Positions 52,791 to 61,112 of a stretch of DNA of 64,000 nucleotides are shown piece by piece. The position numbers and the translations under genes are program-made. This DNA comes from Streptomyces noursei (lineage in GTDB: Bacteria; Actinomycetota; Actinomycetes; Streptomycetales; Streptomycetaceae). The notes under the pieces are model-generated. The model saw only the letters and a program-made list of their open reading frames with translations, was not told where the DNA came from and did no database searches. Each line of letters starts with the position of its first letter. The first letter of the stretch is position 1. Location: NCBI RefSeq assembly GCF_016917755.1, contig NZ_CP070326.1:868001-932000 (forward strand), read 5' to 3'.

Positions 52791-53278
52791 GTTCATATCC
52801 GGACCCTTCGACCACGGGCGCGGCCACCTGCGACCTGTGCCATTACCGACGCCCCGCCCTCCAGCCGCCCGCCCTGGCGGTGAACCCCCCAATCGGCCCG
52901 CAGCGGCAGGTGCGGCTGTGTGCACCGTGCAGTGAGGACCGCCCCGGTCGCCGACGCCGCGAGCTGATCGAGGAGGACTTCAGCTGGCAGATGATGTCCC
53001 GTCAGGCCCACGACCTCGCGGACGCCTACACCACCGGCCGGTGGCTGCCCTACGACGACGAGCACCACTGGGCACTGGGCCTGGCCCGGACGTACTGGAC
53101 CCGGTCCGCCCTGGAGACCGCGCTGCGCGACCCCAACCCCTACCTCCGGGCGGGTCGGCTGGTCCGCGTGGTGGAGCCGCTCCCCCGCATCCTCTCCGTG
53201 GTCGGCCCCGGCGACCGTGCGCTGCGGCCGGTGCAGGCCCTGCTCGACACCCTCGCGATCCGGTCCGCGCGTACCTGA
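52787..53278 (+). CDS. Small zinc-ribbon-like protein of unknown function
   Basis: The 163-residue protein has two CxxC pairs (TCDLCHYRRP near 15-18 and LCAPCSED near 45-48) that could bind one zinc. A helical C-terminal part follows (EDFSWQMMSRQAHDLADAYT, then YWTRSALETALRDPNPYLRA). No DNA-binding fold is certain. The GTG start overlaps the stop of a tiny upstream frame. I do not recognise the family. Confidence 0.65.
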   Translation: MSSYPDPSTTGAATCDLCHYRRPALQPPALAVNPPIGPQRQVRLCAPCSEDRPGRRRRELIEEDFSWQMMSRQAHDLADAYTTGRWLPYDDEHHWALGLARTYWTRSALETALRDPNPYLRAGRLVRVVEPLPRILSVVGPGDRALRPVQALLDTLAIRSART

Positions 53279-53445
53279 CGCTCCGTCACCCGCCTGCCGG
53301 AGCCCGGCGCCGACGGTCGGCGCCGGGCCTCCGCCATGCGGCGGAGCGGCAGTCCGTGGCGGTGCGCCGGGCGGCGGCCCCGGCCCCGGCTTGCGACGAT
53401 GGGCCGGCCTCAGTCACCGGCCGTCCCCCACCGTACGGAGCCGCC

Positions 53446-53955
53446 ATGTCCGCCAGCACCGCCCTGCTCGTCGACGCCTTCGGCCGGATCCGCGAGGTCG
53501 TCGAGGAGGTGGTCGACGGCCTCGACCCCGAGGAGCTCGCCACCCGCCCCGACGGGCGCGGCAACTCCATCGCCTGGCTGGTCTGGCACCTCACCCGGGT
53601 GCAGGACGACCATGTCGCGGGGGTGGTCGGCACCGAGCAGATCTGGAGCGCGGACGAGTGGTACGAGGCGTACGGACTGCCGTTCGCCGAGGAGGACACC
53701 GGCTACGGGCACTCCCGCAAGGACGTGGCGAAGGTGCGGGGGCTGAGCGCCGAGCTGCTGACGGGCTATCACGCGGCGGTGCACGAGAACACGGTGCGCC
53801 ACCTCGGCACGCTTGGTGTGAAGGACCTCGACCGGGTCGTCGACCGGAACTGGTCGCCGCCGGTCACCCTGGGCGTCCGCCTGGTCAGCGTGATCACGGA
53901 CGATCTCCAGCACGCCGGCCAGGCGGCCTATGTGCGGGGCCTGCTGGGCAGGTGA
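53446..53955 (+). CDS. DinB/DUF664-family protein
   Basis: The 169-residue four-helix protein matches the DinB/mycothiol S-transferase-like superfamily. Three metal-binding histidines are likely in IAWLVWHLTRVQDDHV, ELLTGYHAAVHENTV and SVITDDLQHAGQAAYVRGLL. Members bind nickel or zinc and often use low-molecular thiols; the reaction here is unknown. The start has a weak CGGAG site. It is convergent with the phosphoesterase/SDR pair. Confidence 0.82.
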   Translation: MSASTALLVDAFGRIREVVEEVVDGLDPEELATRPDGRGNSIAWLVWHLTRVQDDHVAGVVGTEQIWSADEWYEAYGLPFAEEDTGYGHSRKDVAKVRGLSAELLTGYHAAVHENTVRHLGTLGVKDLDRVVDRNWSPPVTLGVRLVSVITDDLQHAGQAAYVRGLLGR

Positions 53956-53991
53956 ACCGGCGGGCACCCGGGGGGGGTGACGCGGCCCGGC

Positions 53992-54501
53992 TCACCGCCG
54001 GGGCGGCAGGCGGTGCAGCACCACGCCGGTGAGCCGGCCGTCGGCGACCTCCGCGGTCATGTACGTACAGAAGGGCTGCCGCCGGCGGTCCGTCGGGGAA
54101 CCTGGGTTCAGCAGCCGCAGGCCGGTCTCCGCCGTGGTGTCCCAGGGGATGTGACTGTGGCCGAAGACCAGCACGTCGAGGTCGGGGAAGCGGTCGGCGC
54201 AGCGGCGTTCCCTGCCCTGCGCGGGGCCGGTCTCGTGCACCACTCCCAGCCGTAGCCCGTCCAGGTCCGTGTCGACCACCTCCGGCAGCCGGGCGCGGAG
54301 TTGCGAACCGTCGTTGTTGCCGTACACCGCGATCAGGCGGCGGGCGCGGGCCTGCAGCAGGTCCAGGGTGGCGGCGTCGGTCCAGTCCCCCGCGTGCACG
54401 ACGACGTCGGCGCGCGTCATCGCGTCCAGCAGCCGTGGCGGAAGGGCCTTGGCGCGTTGGGGGACGTGCGTGTCGGAGGTGAGCAGAAGGCGCAGCGACA
54501 C
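53992..54501 (-). CDS. Calcineurin-like metallophosphoesterase (YfcE/MJ0936 type)
   Basis: The 169-residue protein has the two-metal phosphoesterase motifs in order: LTSDTHVP near 8-15, VVHAGDWTDA near 35, VYGNNDG near 59, and VFGHSHIPWD near 111. Small stand-alone members hydrolyse phosphodiesters or phosphonucleotides. The GTG start lies only 3 bases after the SDR stop, so the two genes form an operon. Confidence 0.88.
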   Translation of the reverse strand: MSLRLLLTSDTHVPQRAKALPPRLLDAMTRADVVVHAGDWTDAATLDLLQARARRLIAVYGNNDGSQLRARLPEVVDTDLDGLRLGVVHETGPAQGRERRCADRFPDLDVLVFGHSHIPWDTTAETGLRLLNPGSPTDRRRQPFCTYMTAEVADGRLTGVVLHRLPPRR

Positions 54502-54504
54502 GGG

Positions 54505-55329
54505 TCAGCGCTCCTGGGCGGTGGGCCGGACCGTGATCTCGTTGACGGCGACGCGAGCCGGCTGGGTGACCATGAAGGCGATGGCGCGGGCGATGTCCTC
54601 GGCGTGCAGCCAGGTGTCCTCGGGCAGGCCGTGGGCCGATGCGGCCTGTCCGCCGACGGTCATCTCCGTGGTGGTCATGCCGGGTTCGACCAGTCCGACG
54701 CGCACGCCGCGACCGGTCACCTCCTGGCGCAGGGCCTCGCTGAAGGAGCACACCGCGTGCTTGGTGGCGGAGTAGACGCTGTTGTCCTTGCGGGGCACCC
54801 GGCCGGCGACCGAGCTGACGTTCACCAGGTCGGCGACACGGCGCGGCCCGGAGTCCGCCGCGCGCAGCAGGTGCGGCAGCGCGGCGTGCGACATCCGCAG
54901 GACGGCCTTGAGATTGAGGTCGACCATCCGGTCCCAGTCCTCGGGGTCGCTGTCCTCGACCGCGGCACGGGCGCCGTAACCGGCGTTGTTCACCAGCACG
55001 TCCAGGCGGCCGAAGTGCTGCACGGCCCGCCGGACCACCTGGTGCGGCTGCTCCCCGTCGCCGAGGTCGGCGGCCAGGACGAGGGCCGGGCCGCCGTCCT
55101 GCGCGCCGATCGTCTCCGTCAACGCGTGCAGACGGTCGGCGCGGCGGGCGACCAGCGCGAGGGAGCAGCCCGCCCGGGCCAACGCCAGCGCGGTGGCGGC
55201 GCCGATGCCGCTGGAGGCGCCGGTCACCAGCGCGACGCCGCCCGCGAGCGGGGTGCGGTCGGTCGCGGTGGGCGCCGGGTGCGGGGTGCGGTCCGAGGTC
55301 GCCGGGGTGTGGCTGCTGCCGGTGGCCAT
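54505..55329 (-). CDS. Short-chain dehydrogenase/reductase
   Basis: The 274-residue enzyme is a classical SDR with a proline/threonine-rich N-terminal tail of about 30 residues. The nucleotide motif is VALVTGASSGIGAATALALA, NNAGYGARAAVED gives the NNAG motif, and the catalytic part is LVNVSSVAGRVPRKDNSVYS with the YxxxK in SVYSATKHAV. It oxidises or reduces an unidentified alcohol or carbonyl compound. It is the first gene of a two-gene operon with the phosphoesterase. Spacing from the GAGGAG site is long (12 bases). Confidence 0.87.
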   Translation of the reverse strand: MATGSSHTPATSDRTPHPAPTATDRTPLAGGVALVTGASSGIGAATALALARAGCSLALVARRADRLHALTETIGAQDGGPALVLAADLGDGEQPHQVVRRAVQHFGRLDVLVNNAGYGARAAVEDSDPEDWDRMVDLNLKAVLRMSHAALPHLLRAADSGPRRVADLVNVSSVAGRVPRKDNSVYSATKHAVCSFSEALRQEVTGRGVRVGLVEPGMTTTEMTVGGQAASAHGLPEDTWLHAEDIARAIAFMVTQPARVAVNEITVRPTAQER

Positions 55330-55546
55330 GATGGTGTCGTGCTCCTCGTCGTCGCTGGTGTCCCCCCGTGGTCGTCCCGGGACGTTTACCCCTTCTGGTA
55401 GCAGAAGCACCATCAATCGCCGGTGTCACTCCCGCCACCGACCTGCGCGGCCGGTGGGCCAGTGGGCCTCCACCGCCGCGGTGCGGACGCTCCAACACCG
55501 GGTATCACCCGAGGGAATCTGCTTCTCACGCTCCCAGGAGCCGCTC

Positions 55547-56050
55547 ATGAAGCACACCCAACCCTTGCCCGGTGACATCGGGCTCACCCAGATATCCGGG
55601 GTCACCGGCCGGTTGATCCGCTTCGGCCAGTGGATCAACGGTGACGGCTTCGCCGACTACGAACACACCTTCCTGGTCCTGCCCGGCGAGCGGCTGTTGG
55701 AGGCCGAGCCGGGCGGCGCGCGCATCCGGCCGCTCAGCGAGTACGACGGCTCCGATGTGCTCTACGTCTGCCCGAAGCAGCTCACCGAGCAGCAGCGCGA
55801 ACGGATCTGCGCGGCGGCCGACCGCTATGTGGGCGTGCCCTACAGCTTCCTCGACTACCTGGCGATCGCCACCCACCGGCTCCATGTGCCCGTTCCGGGG
55901 CTGCGCCGCTATGTGGCCAGCAGCCGGCACATGATCTGCTCCCAGCTCGTCGATCAGTGCTACCAGGACGCGGACGTCCATCTGTTCTCGGACGGCCGCT
56001 GGCCCGGCTACGTGACGCCGATGGCGCTGTACACCCTGCTGGCCCGCTGA
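55547..56050 (+). CDS. NlpC/P60-superfamily (YiiX/YebB-like) hydrolase
   Basis: The 167-residue protein has a permuted papain-like pattern: LPGDIGLTQISGVTGRLIRF near the start, EHTFLVLPGERLLEAEPGG with the His, and HMICSQLVDQCYQDADV near 130 with the likely catalytic Cys. Such proteins hydrolyse amide bonds in peptides or acyl-amides. No signal peptide is seen, so it may act inside the cell. A CCAGGAG site precedes the ATG. Confidence 0.8.
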   Translation: MKHTQPLPGDIGLTQISGVTGRLIRFGQWINGDGFADYEHTFLVLPGERLLEAEPGGARIRPLSEYDGSDVLYVCPKQLTEQQRERICAAADRYVGVPYSFLDYLAIATHRLHVPVPGLRRYVASSRHMICSQLVDQCYQDADVHLFSDGRWPGYVTPMALYTLLAR

Positions 56051-56121
56051 CCGGGCGCGGCGGGGGCGACCCGGCGGGGCGCGGGCGTGCCGGCCGTGTG
56101 TGCGGCACGCCCGCGTGGTGC

Positions 56122-56859
56122 TCAGGTGCCCGGCTTGTGGCCGTAGACGTACACGTCGTCGCCGTTGTGCAGCAGCGACCAGTACTTCTTCGCGTCGTTG
56201 GGGCGCATGTTGACGCAGCCGTGCGAGCCGGGGGCGGACCACACGCTGCCGCTGATGGCGTGGAACGCCTCACCTCCGTCGAAGAACTGGCTGTAGGGCA
56301 TGGGCGTGTGGTAGATCGTCGACACGTGGTGCAGGTGCCGCCAGTAGATCCGCTTGAGGCCGGTGCGGGTCTCGCCGCCCTCGCGGCCGGTGCGGACCGG
56401 CACCGGCCCGTACACCAGGCGCTTGCCGTCCTGGATCCAGCTGAGCTGCCGGGTCAGGTCGACGCAGGCGATCCGCCCTTTGTTGGTGGGGCACTTGTGG
56501 GCGCTGTTGGGGCTGTGGCCGGCCGCCCGCTGTCTGGCGACCAGTTGCATCACGTTCCACGTGACGGGTCCGGCGTACCCGTAGTTGGGGGTGATGCCGT
56601 GGCTGGTCTGGAAGGCACGGATGGCGCGGCAGTCGGACGGCGACTGGCGGCCGTCGACCTTGAGTCCGAGGAACCGCTCGGCCTGCCGCTGGTAGGGGCC
56701 GCGGAGCCCGTAGCAGCCCGACGAGGCGGCCTGGGCGGGGGAACTCATGGCGAGAGTCAGCGGCAGTGCGAGGGAGGTGAGGGCGAGCGCTGCGCCCGCT
56801 CGCCGGCCGAGGGCGCCGGCGACGGGTCTGCGGAGTCGGAAGGGTATGCGTCGCTTCAT
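56122..56859 (-). CDS. L,D-transpeptidase with N-terminal peptidoglycan-binding domain
   Basis: The 245-residue secreted protein has a signal peptide with cleavage near AQA (residue 44), a peptidoglycan-binding-1-like domain (about 55-105: DCRAIRAFQTSHGITPNYGY), and a YkuD catalytic domain (about 130-240). The catalytic motif is FHAISGS...PGSHGCVNM with the Cys near 222. It should form 3-3 crosslinks or attach proteins to the wall. A GAGGAG site lies 11 bases before the ATG. It converges on the NlpC-like gene. Confidence 0.92.
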   Translation of the reverse strand: MKRRIPFRLRRPVAGALGRRAGAALALTSLALPLTLAMSSPAQAASSGCYGLRGPYQRQAERFLGLKVDGRQSPSDCRAIRAFQTSHGITPNYGYAGPVTWNVMQLVARQRAAGHSPNSAHKCPTNKGRIACVDLTRQLSWIQDGKRLVYGPVPVRTGREGGETRTGLKRIYWRHLHHVSTIYHTPMPYSQFFDGGEAFHAISGSVWSAPGSHGCVNMRPNDAKKYWSLLHNGDDVYVYGHKPGT

Positions 56860-57174
56860 GTCCGTTAGGACTCCTCGCCCCGCGGAGCGGTTGCGGACGG
56901 GGGCTGGCGGCAGCGCCTTATGCGCCAAAATCGGGGAGGTGCGGCGCCGATGGTTTGCGGGCCGGAGAGGTTGGCGATCGGGAAGTTCCGCGCCCGGGCG
57001 AAGGGGTGCGGTTCATCATGAGCGGTACCGAGCACCGGATTGACGCCCCCTCAGCGTTCCCGTTCCCGGTCAGGGGGCGCCACATGCGCTATCGACATGC
57101 GGATTCGAGATTCCGAAATGCGAATATCGCGCCCCGAGGGGGACGCGTCATCCCACCGGCATGCGAGGGCTGAG
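56860..57174. other. Divergent intergenic stretch with an 8-bp hairpin
   Basis: CGCCCCCT (57044-57051) and AGGGGGCG (57072-57079) form a possible stem with a 20-base loop. No gene is evident. The right end is the start of the isomerase remnant. Confidence 0.35.
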
Positions 57175-57571
57175 ATGCACAAGACCGAGGCGCTGGGCCC
57201 CATCACCGCCTCCACGGACCGCTTCCTGCAGACCGTCCGGGCACTCACCGACGCGGACATCGCCGGCGCCACGCTGGTGCCGCCGTGGACCCGCGGCCAT
57301 GTCATCACCCATGTCGCGCGCGCCACCGACAGCCTCTTGCCGACTGCTGACCTGGGCCCGCACCGGCGTGGAAACCCCGCAGTACGCCAGCATGGACGCC
57401 CGGGCCGCCGAGATCGAGGCCGGCGCCCGCCGCCCCGTCCGGGAGTTGGCGGCCGATGTCGTGGCCGCCGCCGAGCGGTTCGACCTCGGCTGGCTCACCG
57501 GCCGCGCCGACGGCACCGGCCTGACCACCACCGGTCCCGGCCCTGTCCCCCGCGCGCCGTACTGGATCTGA
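57175..57571 (+). pseudogene. Maleylpyruvate-isomerase-family protein, frameshifted and truncated
   Basis: ATG 57175 opens ALGPITASTDRFLQTVRALT and PWTRGHVITHVARATDSLL, the N-terminal metal-binding half of a mycothiol-dependent isomerase with its His. The sequence then shifts frame near 57345 to VETPQYASMDARAAEIEAGA and ELAADVVAAAERF. The C-terminal domain is absent. A frameshift plus truncation makes it inactive. Confidence 0.65.
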
Positions 57572-57724
57572 CGCCGCCGGACCCACGTCCACGCCGCACA
57601 CCTCCGTCCCCGGCCCGACCCTCGTACCGGCGATCCACCACCGCCCGGGCTCCTCTCCACCCGCACTGGCGGATTGCTACCGTGGACGCGCGCATCCGCG
57701 CCAGCAGGTCGTGGGGAGGATCCG

Positions 57725-58033
57725 ATGAGCAGCTCCGGTCGGTCGTGGACCGTCGACGGCATCGCCCACGCCCTGCCGCATTCCGAGCTGCGAGCGACGT
57801 TCATGCGGGAGATCACCTTCACCGATGTCCATGACCTACCGGCCGTCCTGGACCGTTGGGTCACGTTCATCGAGACCTTCGAGGCCGACCGCGAACGGGT
57901 CGAGGATCTGCGGACCGCCGTCCGCGGGTCCGGACACCTGCCCTCCTCTTACCGTGCCGGTCTGATCGATCTGAGCGCCGAGGAACTGCGCTCCGCCGCC
58001 GGCGACGACTCCCGCGGACGGGGCGCCGCGTGA
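57725..58033 (+). CDS. Upstream partner of a toxin-antitoxin-like pair
   Basis: The 102-residue acidic protein (FMREITFTDVHDLPAVLDRW, then FEADRERVEDLRTAVRGSG) is helical and has no clear DNA-binding motif. It overlaps the next gene by 4 bases (GTGA), the gene order of many type II antitoxin-toxin operons. The ATG follows a GGGAGGATCC site. The antitoxin role is inferred from order, size and coupling. Confidence 0.6.
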   Translation: MSSSGRSWTVDGIAHALPHSELRATFMREITFTDVHDLPAVLDRWVTFIETFEADRERVEDLRTAVRGSGHLPSSYRAGLIDLSAEELRSAAGDDSRGRGAA

Positions 58034-58269
58034 CCTATCGGCTCCACCTCGACCCGGCCCTCCACGCCACCTACAAGTCCCTGCCCGACGAGGCGCGTCA
58101 GGACCTGTCGGTGCTCCTGCTGGACGCGTTGATCGACCCGCCGTCCCACTCCGAGCCCTACGGGACCGACGACGGGGTCATGCGCACCATCGCCCGCAGC
58201 CACGTCGCGGGCGTCATCCTCATCGGCGACACCGAGATCACCCTCGTCCAACTCACCTACGCGGGCTGA
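58030..58269 (+). CDS. RelE/ParE-like small protein, possible toxin
   Basis: The 79-residue product begins TYRLHLDPALHATYKSLPDE with a helix pair, and ends in strands GVMRTIARSHVAGVILIGDT and ITLVQLTYAG. This order of two helices then a sheet is that of RelE/ParE-type toxins. Catalytic residues are not certain. The GTG start overlaps the upstream gene. The toxin role is an inference. Confidence 0.6.
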   Translation: MTYRLHLDPALHATYKSLPDEARQDLSVLLLDALIDPPSHSEPYGTDDGVMRTIARSHVAGVILIGDTEITLVQLTYAG

Positions 58270-58535
58270 CCCGGCCGCCGCTCGAAGCCCGCGCCCCGCG
58301 CCGTCGCCGACAGCACCTCGTCGAGCTCCGTGGGGCTCACCCCGAGCACCCGCTCGGTCTCCGTCGAGTCCAGGACGTGGGGGTTCTCGGTGGCGTAGAG
58401 CATCTCGACGCATTCGCCCAGCACCGGGGGCTCCACCGCCCGGGCGGTGAGCGCGGAGCGGTCCAGGCGCTCCATCCGCGGGGTCGGAGCACCCGTCAGT
58501 TGCGCGAACCGCTCGGTCAGTTCGCGCACCGGAGA
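58257..58535 (-). pseudogene. NAD-dependent epimerase/NmrA-like protein, C-terminal remnant
   Basis: The minus strand reads RELTERFAQLTGAPTPRMER and GECVEMLYATENPHVLDSTE, with LGVSPTELDEVLSATA at the end, the C-terminal part of an NmrA-type epimerase. The NAD-binding half and start codon are missing. The stop overlaps the end of the toxin-like gene. At about 58540-58600 it meets an AraC remnant that also lacks its front. Confidence 0.6.
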
Positions 58536-58612
58536 TTGACGGCGGGCGCGTGCCAGGCGCGCCCCAGGACCGCTCGTGAAAAGGGAAAGGGGTAGCGAGG
58601 ACAGAGGGCCAT

Positions 58613-58913
58613 CCACGCCCACACCAGCGTCCGCACCCTGACCCGCCGATTCCAGGCCGAGACGGGCCTCACGCCCCTCCAGTGGCTCCTGGAACAACGC
58701 GTCGACCGTGCCCGCGAACTCCTGGAGGCGATCGACCTGCCCATCGACCGCGTCGCCGAACGCAGCGGGCTCGGCAGCCCCGACTCCCTCCGCCACCATC
58801 TGCTGCGCCGCGTCCGCCTCCCCCCACCGCCTACCGTCGCCAGTACCGTCGGCCCCAGGACGCCGGGACGGACCGCGCCCCGCGCCCCGCTCACCGTTCC
58901 GTTGAGCTCGTGA
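58613..58913 (+). pseudogene. AraC-family regulator, C-terminal HTH remnant
   Basis: The plus strand encodes the AraC HTH: SVRTLTRRFQAETGLTPLQW, RVDRARELLEAIDLPIDRVA and RSGLGSPDSLRHHLLRRV. A one-base shift near 58815 separates the final TAYRRQYR motif. The N-terminal sensing domain is absent. It lies head to head with the epimerase remnant. Confidence 0.65.
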
Positions 58914-58945
58914 CGCGCTCCTGCCCCTGTCGTCCACCCGGTCGG

Positions 58946-60097
58946 TCAGCGGAACGGGCCGTCCTCGGCGAAGGCGTGCGCGGCGAAGCGCTTGCCCATC
59001 CGGCGGTATGCGGCGGCGGTGGGGTGCAGGCCGTCGGCGAGGTCGTCCGCCTCGTCCGGGCCGAGCAGTTCGCGTCCGTCGAGATAGTGCAGGTGGGGAT
59101 CGTGTGCTCGCCGGGCCGCGACGATTCGGGCCAGTTCGTCGCGGACCACCTTCAGCGACAACGCTCCGGAGGCCACCTCGGCCGGGTCGCCCAGGGCCGT
59201 GATCTTCCCGTCCGGGCCCATCGCGGTCGGACCGGGGGTCGCCTCAAGTGCCGGACAGCTCACCGGGGACATCAGCAGCAGCGGGGCGTCCGGGTGCCCG
59301 TCCCGGATCGTGTCCAGGAACCCGTGCACCGCCGGACCGAACGTCCGCAGCCGGAAGGTGGTCAGGCCCACGATGTTGATGCCCACCTTGAGGCTGATCA
59401 GGTCGGCGGGCATGTCGCGGATCGTCCGGGCGACATAGGGGTCGAGCATGGCGTTGCCCGCCTGGCTGAGGTTGATCGCCTCCACTCCCCCGAGCGAGGC
59501 CGCCACCACCGGCCAGGCGCCCGTCGGGCCGTCGGCTTCGAGGCAGTGGCTGATGGAACTGCCGTGGTGCACCCAGCGGCGCCGACCGTCCGGCAGCGGC
59601 GCCAGCACCTCGCCGTCGGCACGCAGTGCCAGCAGTTCGGTGGGGGTCTGCTGCGGCAGCCACAGCTCGACGTTCTTCATGCCGGCCGGCAGCCCGGTGA
59701 ACCGTACGGTCCCCGGCTCTCCCGGGACCAGTCGCTGCGCGGCCCCGGGGCCCGCCATCCGCACCACATTGCCTGTCGGTGCTTGTCGGCGCCCGACGTG
59801 GACACCGTCCACCAGCAGTTCCAGCATCCCGGTCGGGCGGGGTTCGGGGTCGGTGTCGAGCTGCCCGGTGGAGGTGAGCACCTCGAACTCCAGCTCACGC
59901 GCATCGGTGCGGAACACCAGTCGCACCCCCGAAGGCATCACCGTCACCCCGTAGACCGACGGGTCCTGGTACTGCTCCTTGGTCCACGCGGGCAACCGGC
60001 GAGGCATCACCCCCGCCTGCGTCCTCTCCAGGTCCAGCGCACCCCGTAACTCCACCGGCCCGCCCACCAGCGGAAATTCCCGCATCGCCACCGTCAC
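58946..60097 (-). CDS. SGNH/GDSL-family hydrolase
   Basis: The 383-residue protein has an N-terminal beta-sandwich (about 1-170) and a C-terminal SGNH domain. The nucleophile Ser is in WVHHGSSISHC near 177. INLSQAGNAML gives the Gly, VGINIV the Asn, and DGLHPTAAAYRRMG the Asp and His. Such enzymes are carbohydrate or lipid esterases. No signal peptide is visible. GTG 60097, GTG 60091 and ATG 60085 compete as starts; a GGGGGAG lies just upstream. Confidence 0.87.
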   Translation of the reverse strand: MTVAMREFPLVGGPVELRGALDLERTQAGVMPRRLPAWTKEQYQDPSVYGVTVMPSGVRLVFRTDARELEFEVLTSTGQLDTDPEPRPTGMLELLVDGVHVGRRQAPTGNVVRMAGPGAAQRLVPGEPGTVRFTGLPAGMKNVELWLPQQTPTELLALRADGEVLAPLPDGRRRWVHHGSSISHCLEADGPTGAWPVVAASLGGVEAINLSQAGNAMLDPYVARTIRDMPADLISLKVGINIVGLTTFRLRTFGPAVHGFLDTIRDGHPDAPLLLMSPVSCPALEATPGPTAMGPDGKITALGDPAEVASGALSLKVVRDELARIVAARRAHDPHLHYLDGRELLGPDEADDLADGLHPTAAAYRRMGKRFAAHAFAEDGPFR

Positions 60098-60338
60098 CGC
60101 TCCCCCACGCTCTCAGGTCCGGATGCGTGTACGCACCCACGAGTTCTCCCACCGCCACCCTGACACACGAGCACGCCTCGCCGCGCAAACTTCCCCCACC
60201 GTCCACGAACCCGCGGAGCGGACACCGTTCGGGCCGAGACCCGCCCGCCCGGCCGTAGGGATGCGACACGAGAACCAGGCGTAGTGCCGCACATGAATCG
60301 CGTTGTGGAGCACGCGGCACGGTCGTAGGGTCACCGAC

Positions 60339-60701
60339 ATGTCTCTGCGTCTCCGTATGCGTCAAGCCCTGCCCGAAGCGATGCGCGCCCGCGACAAGGC
60401 CGCGGTGAGTGCGCTGCGCTCGACGCTTGCCGCACTGGACAACGCCGAGGCGGTACCCGTGGACGAAGCCGCGCTCCGCGGCGTGGCCCTGGAGCATGCG
60501 CCGGTCGGTGTCGGCGCCACCGAAGCAGCGCGGCGCGAGCTGAGCGAGCACAGCGTGGTGGCCGTCGTACGGGCCGAGGCCGCCGAACGAATCGAAGCGG
60601 CGGCGCAGTTGACGGCACCCGCGCATGCCGAGCGTGCCGCGCAGCTCCGCGCGGAGGCCGCCGTGCTGCTCGGCTTCCTCGACGGTCCCGCCACCGCCTA
60701 A
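60339..60701 (+). CDS. GatB/YqeY-domain protein
   Basis: The 120-residue helical protein matches the YqeY family, related to the C-terminal domain of the amidotransferase subunit GatB: LRMRQALPEAMRARDKAAVS and ALRSTLAALDNAEAVPVDE, then ERIEAAAQLTAPAHAERAAQ. The biochemical role is poorly known and may relate to tRNA or amidation. The stop codon is part of a strong terminator hairpin. Confidence 0.82.
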   Translation: MSLRLRMRQALPEAMRARDKAAVSALRSTLAALDNAEAVPVDEAALRGVALEHAPVGVGATEAARRELSEHSVVAVVRAEAAERIEAAAQLTAPAHAERAAQLRAEAAVLLGFLDGPATA

Positions 60702-60743
60702 GGGCTTGCAGGGAAGAAGGTGTTGCTTCCCTGCAAGCCCTTA
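60699..60743 (+). terminator. 18-bp perfect terminator hairpin including the stop codon
   Basis: TAAGGGCTTGCAGGGAAG (60699-60716) and its exact complement (60726-60743) flank a 9-base loop. The TAA stop of the YqeY gene is the first base triplet of the left arm. It may end transcription from both sides. Confidence 0.8.
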
Positions 60744-60765
60744 GGGCCTGCGCAATTCCGCGGGT

Positions 60766-61005
60766 TGCGACATGGTCGACCCAGGCCGCGGCCCCCTCGC
60801 CGGGAAAGTCCAGCGCCCGCTCGCCTTCCACGAGATCGTCGGCCCGGAAGGCGACCGCGAAGGACACCACCACACTGACCCACGAGACGACGACGAGAGC
60901 CAGCGCCATCAGCATGCGCGGCACGATGGAGAATTCGCTTCCGATAATCCGGGAAGCCAGATCACCGCCACCGTGAAGGAGGCTGCCGCGATGAAGAGCG
61001 ACACC
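60766..61005 (-). pseudogene. DUF1345-like membrane protein remnant
   Basis: The minus strand has LFIAAASFTVAVIWLPGL in one frame and, after a shift near 60925-60950, MLMALALVVVSWVSVVVSFA followed by LDFPGEGAAAWVDHV. The two helices and the DFPG motif resemble DUF1345 membrane proteins. The remainder is missing; the frame ends in the terminator region. Confidence 0.45.
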
Positions 61006-61112
61006 ACTGGCCCGGGCGCGTTACCGAGGACGTATCTCTGCATTATCGTGCCGCGGATCTCGCGTTCAGCCCAGGCGCGAATCCGGTCCGGCGAGGCCCG
61101 TGAAACGGCACG

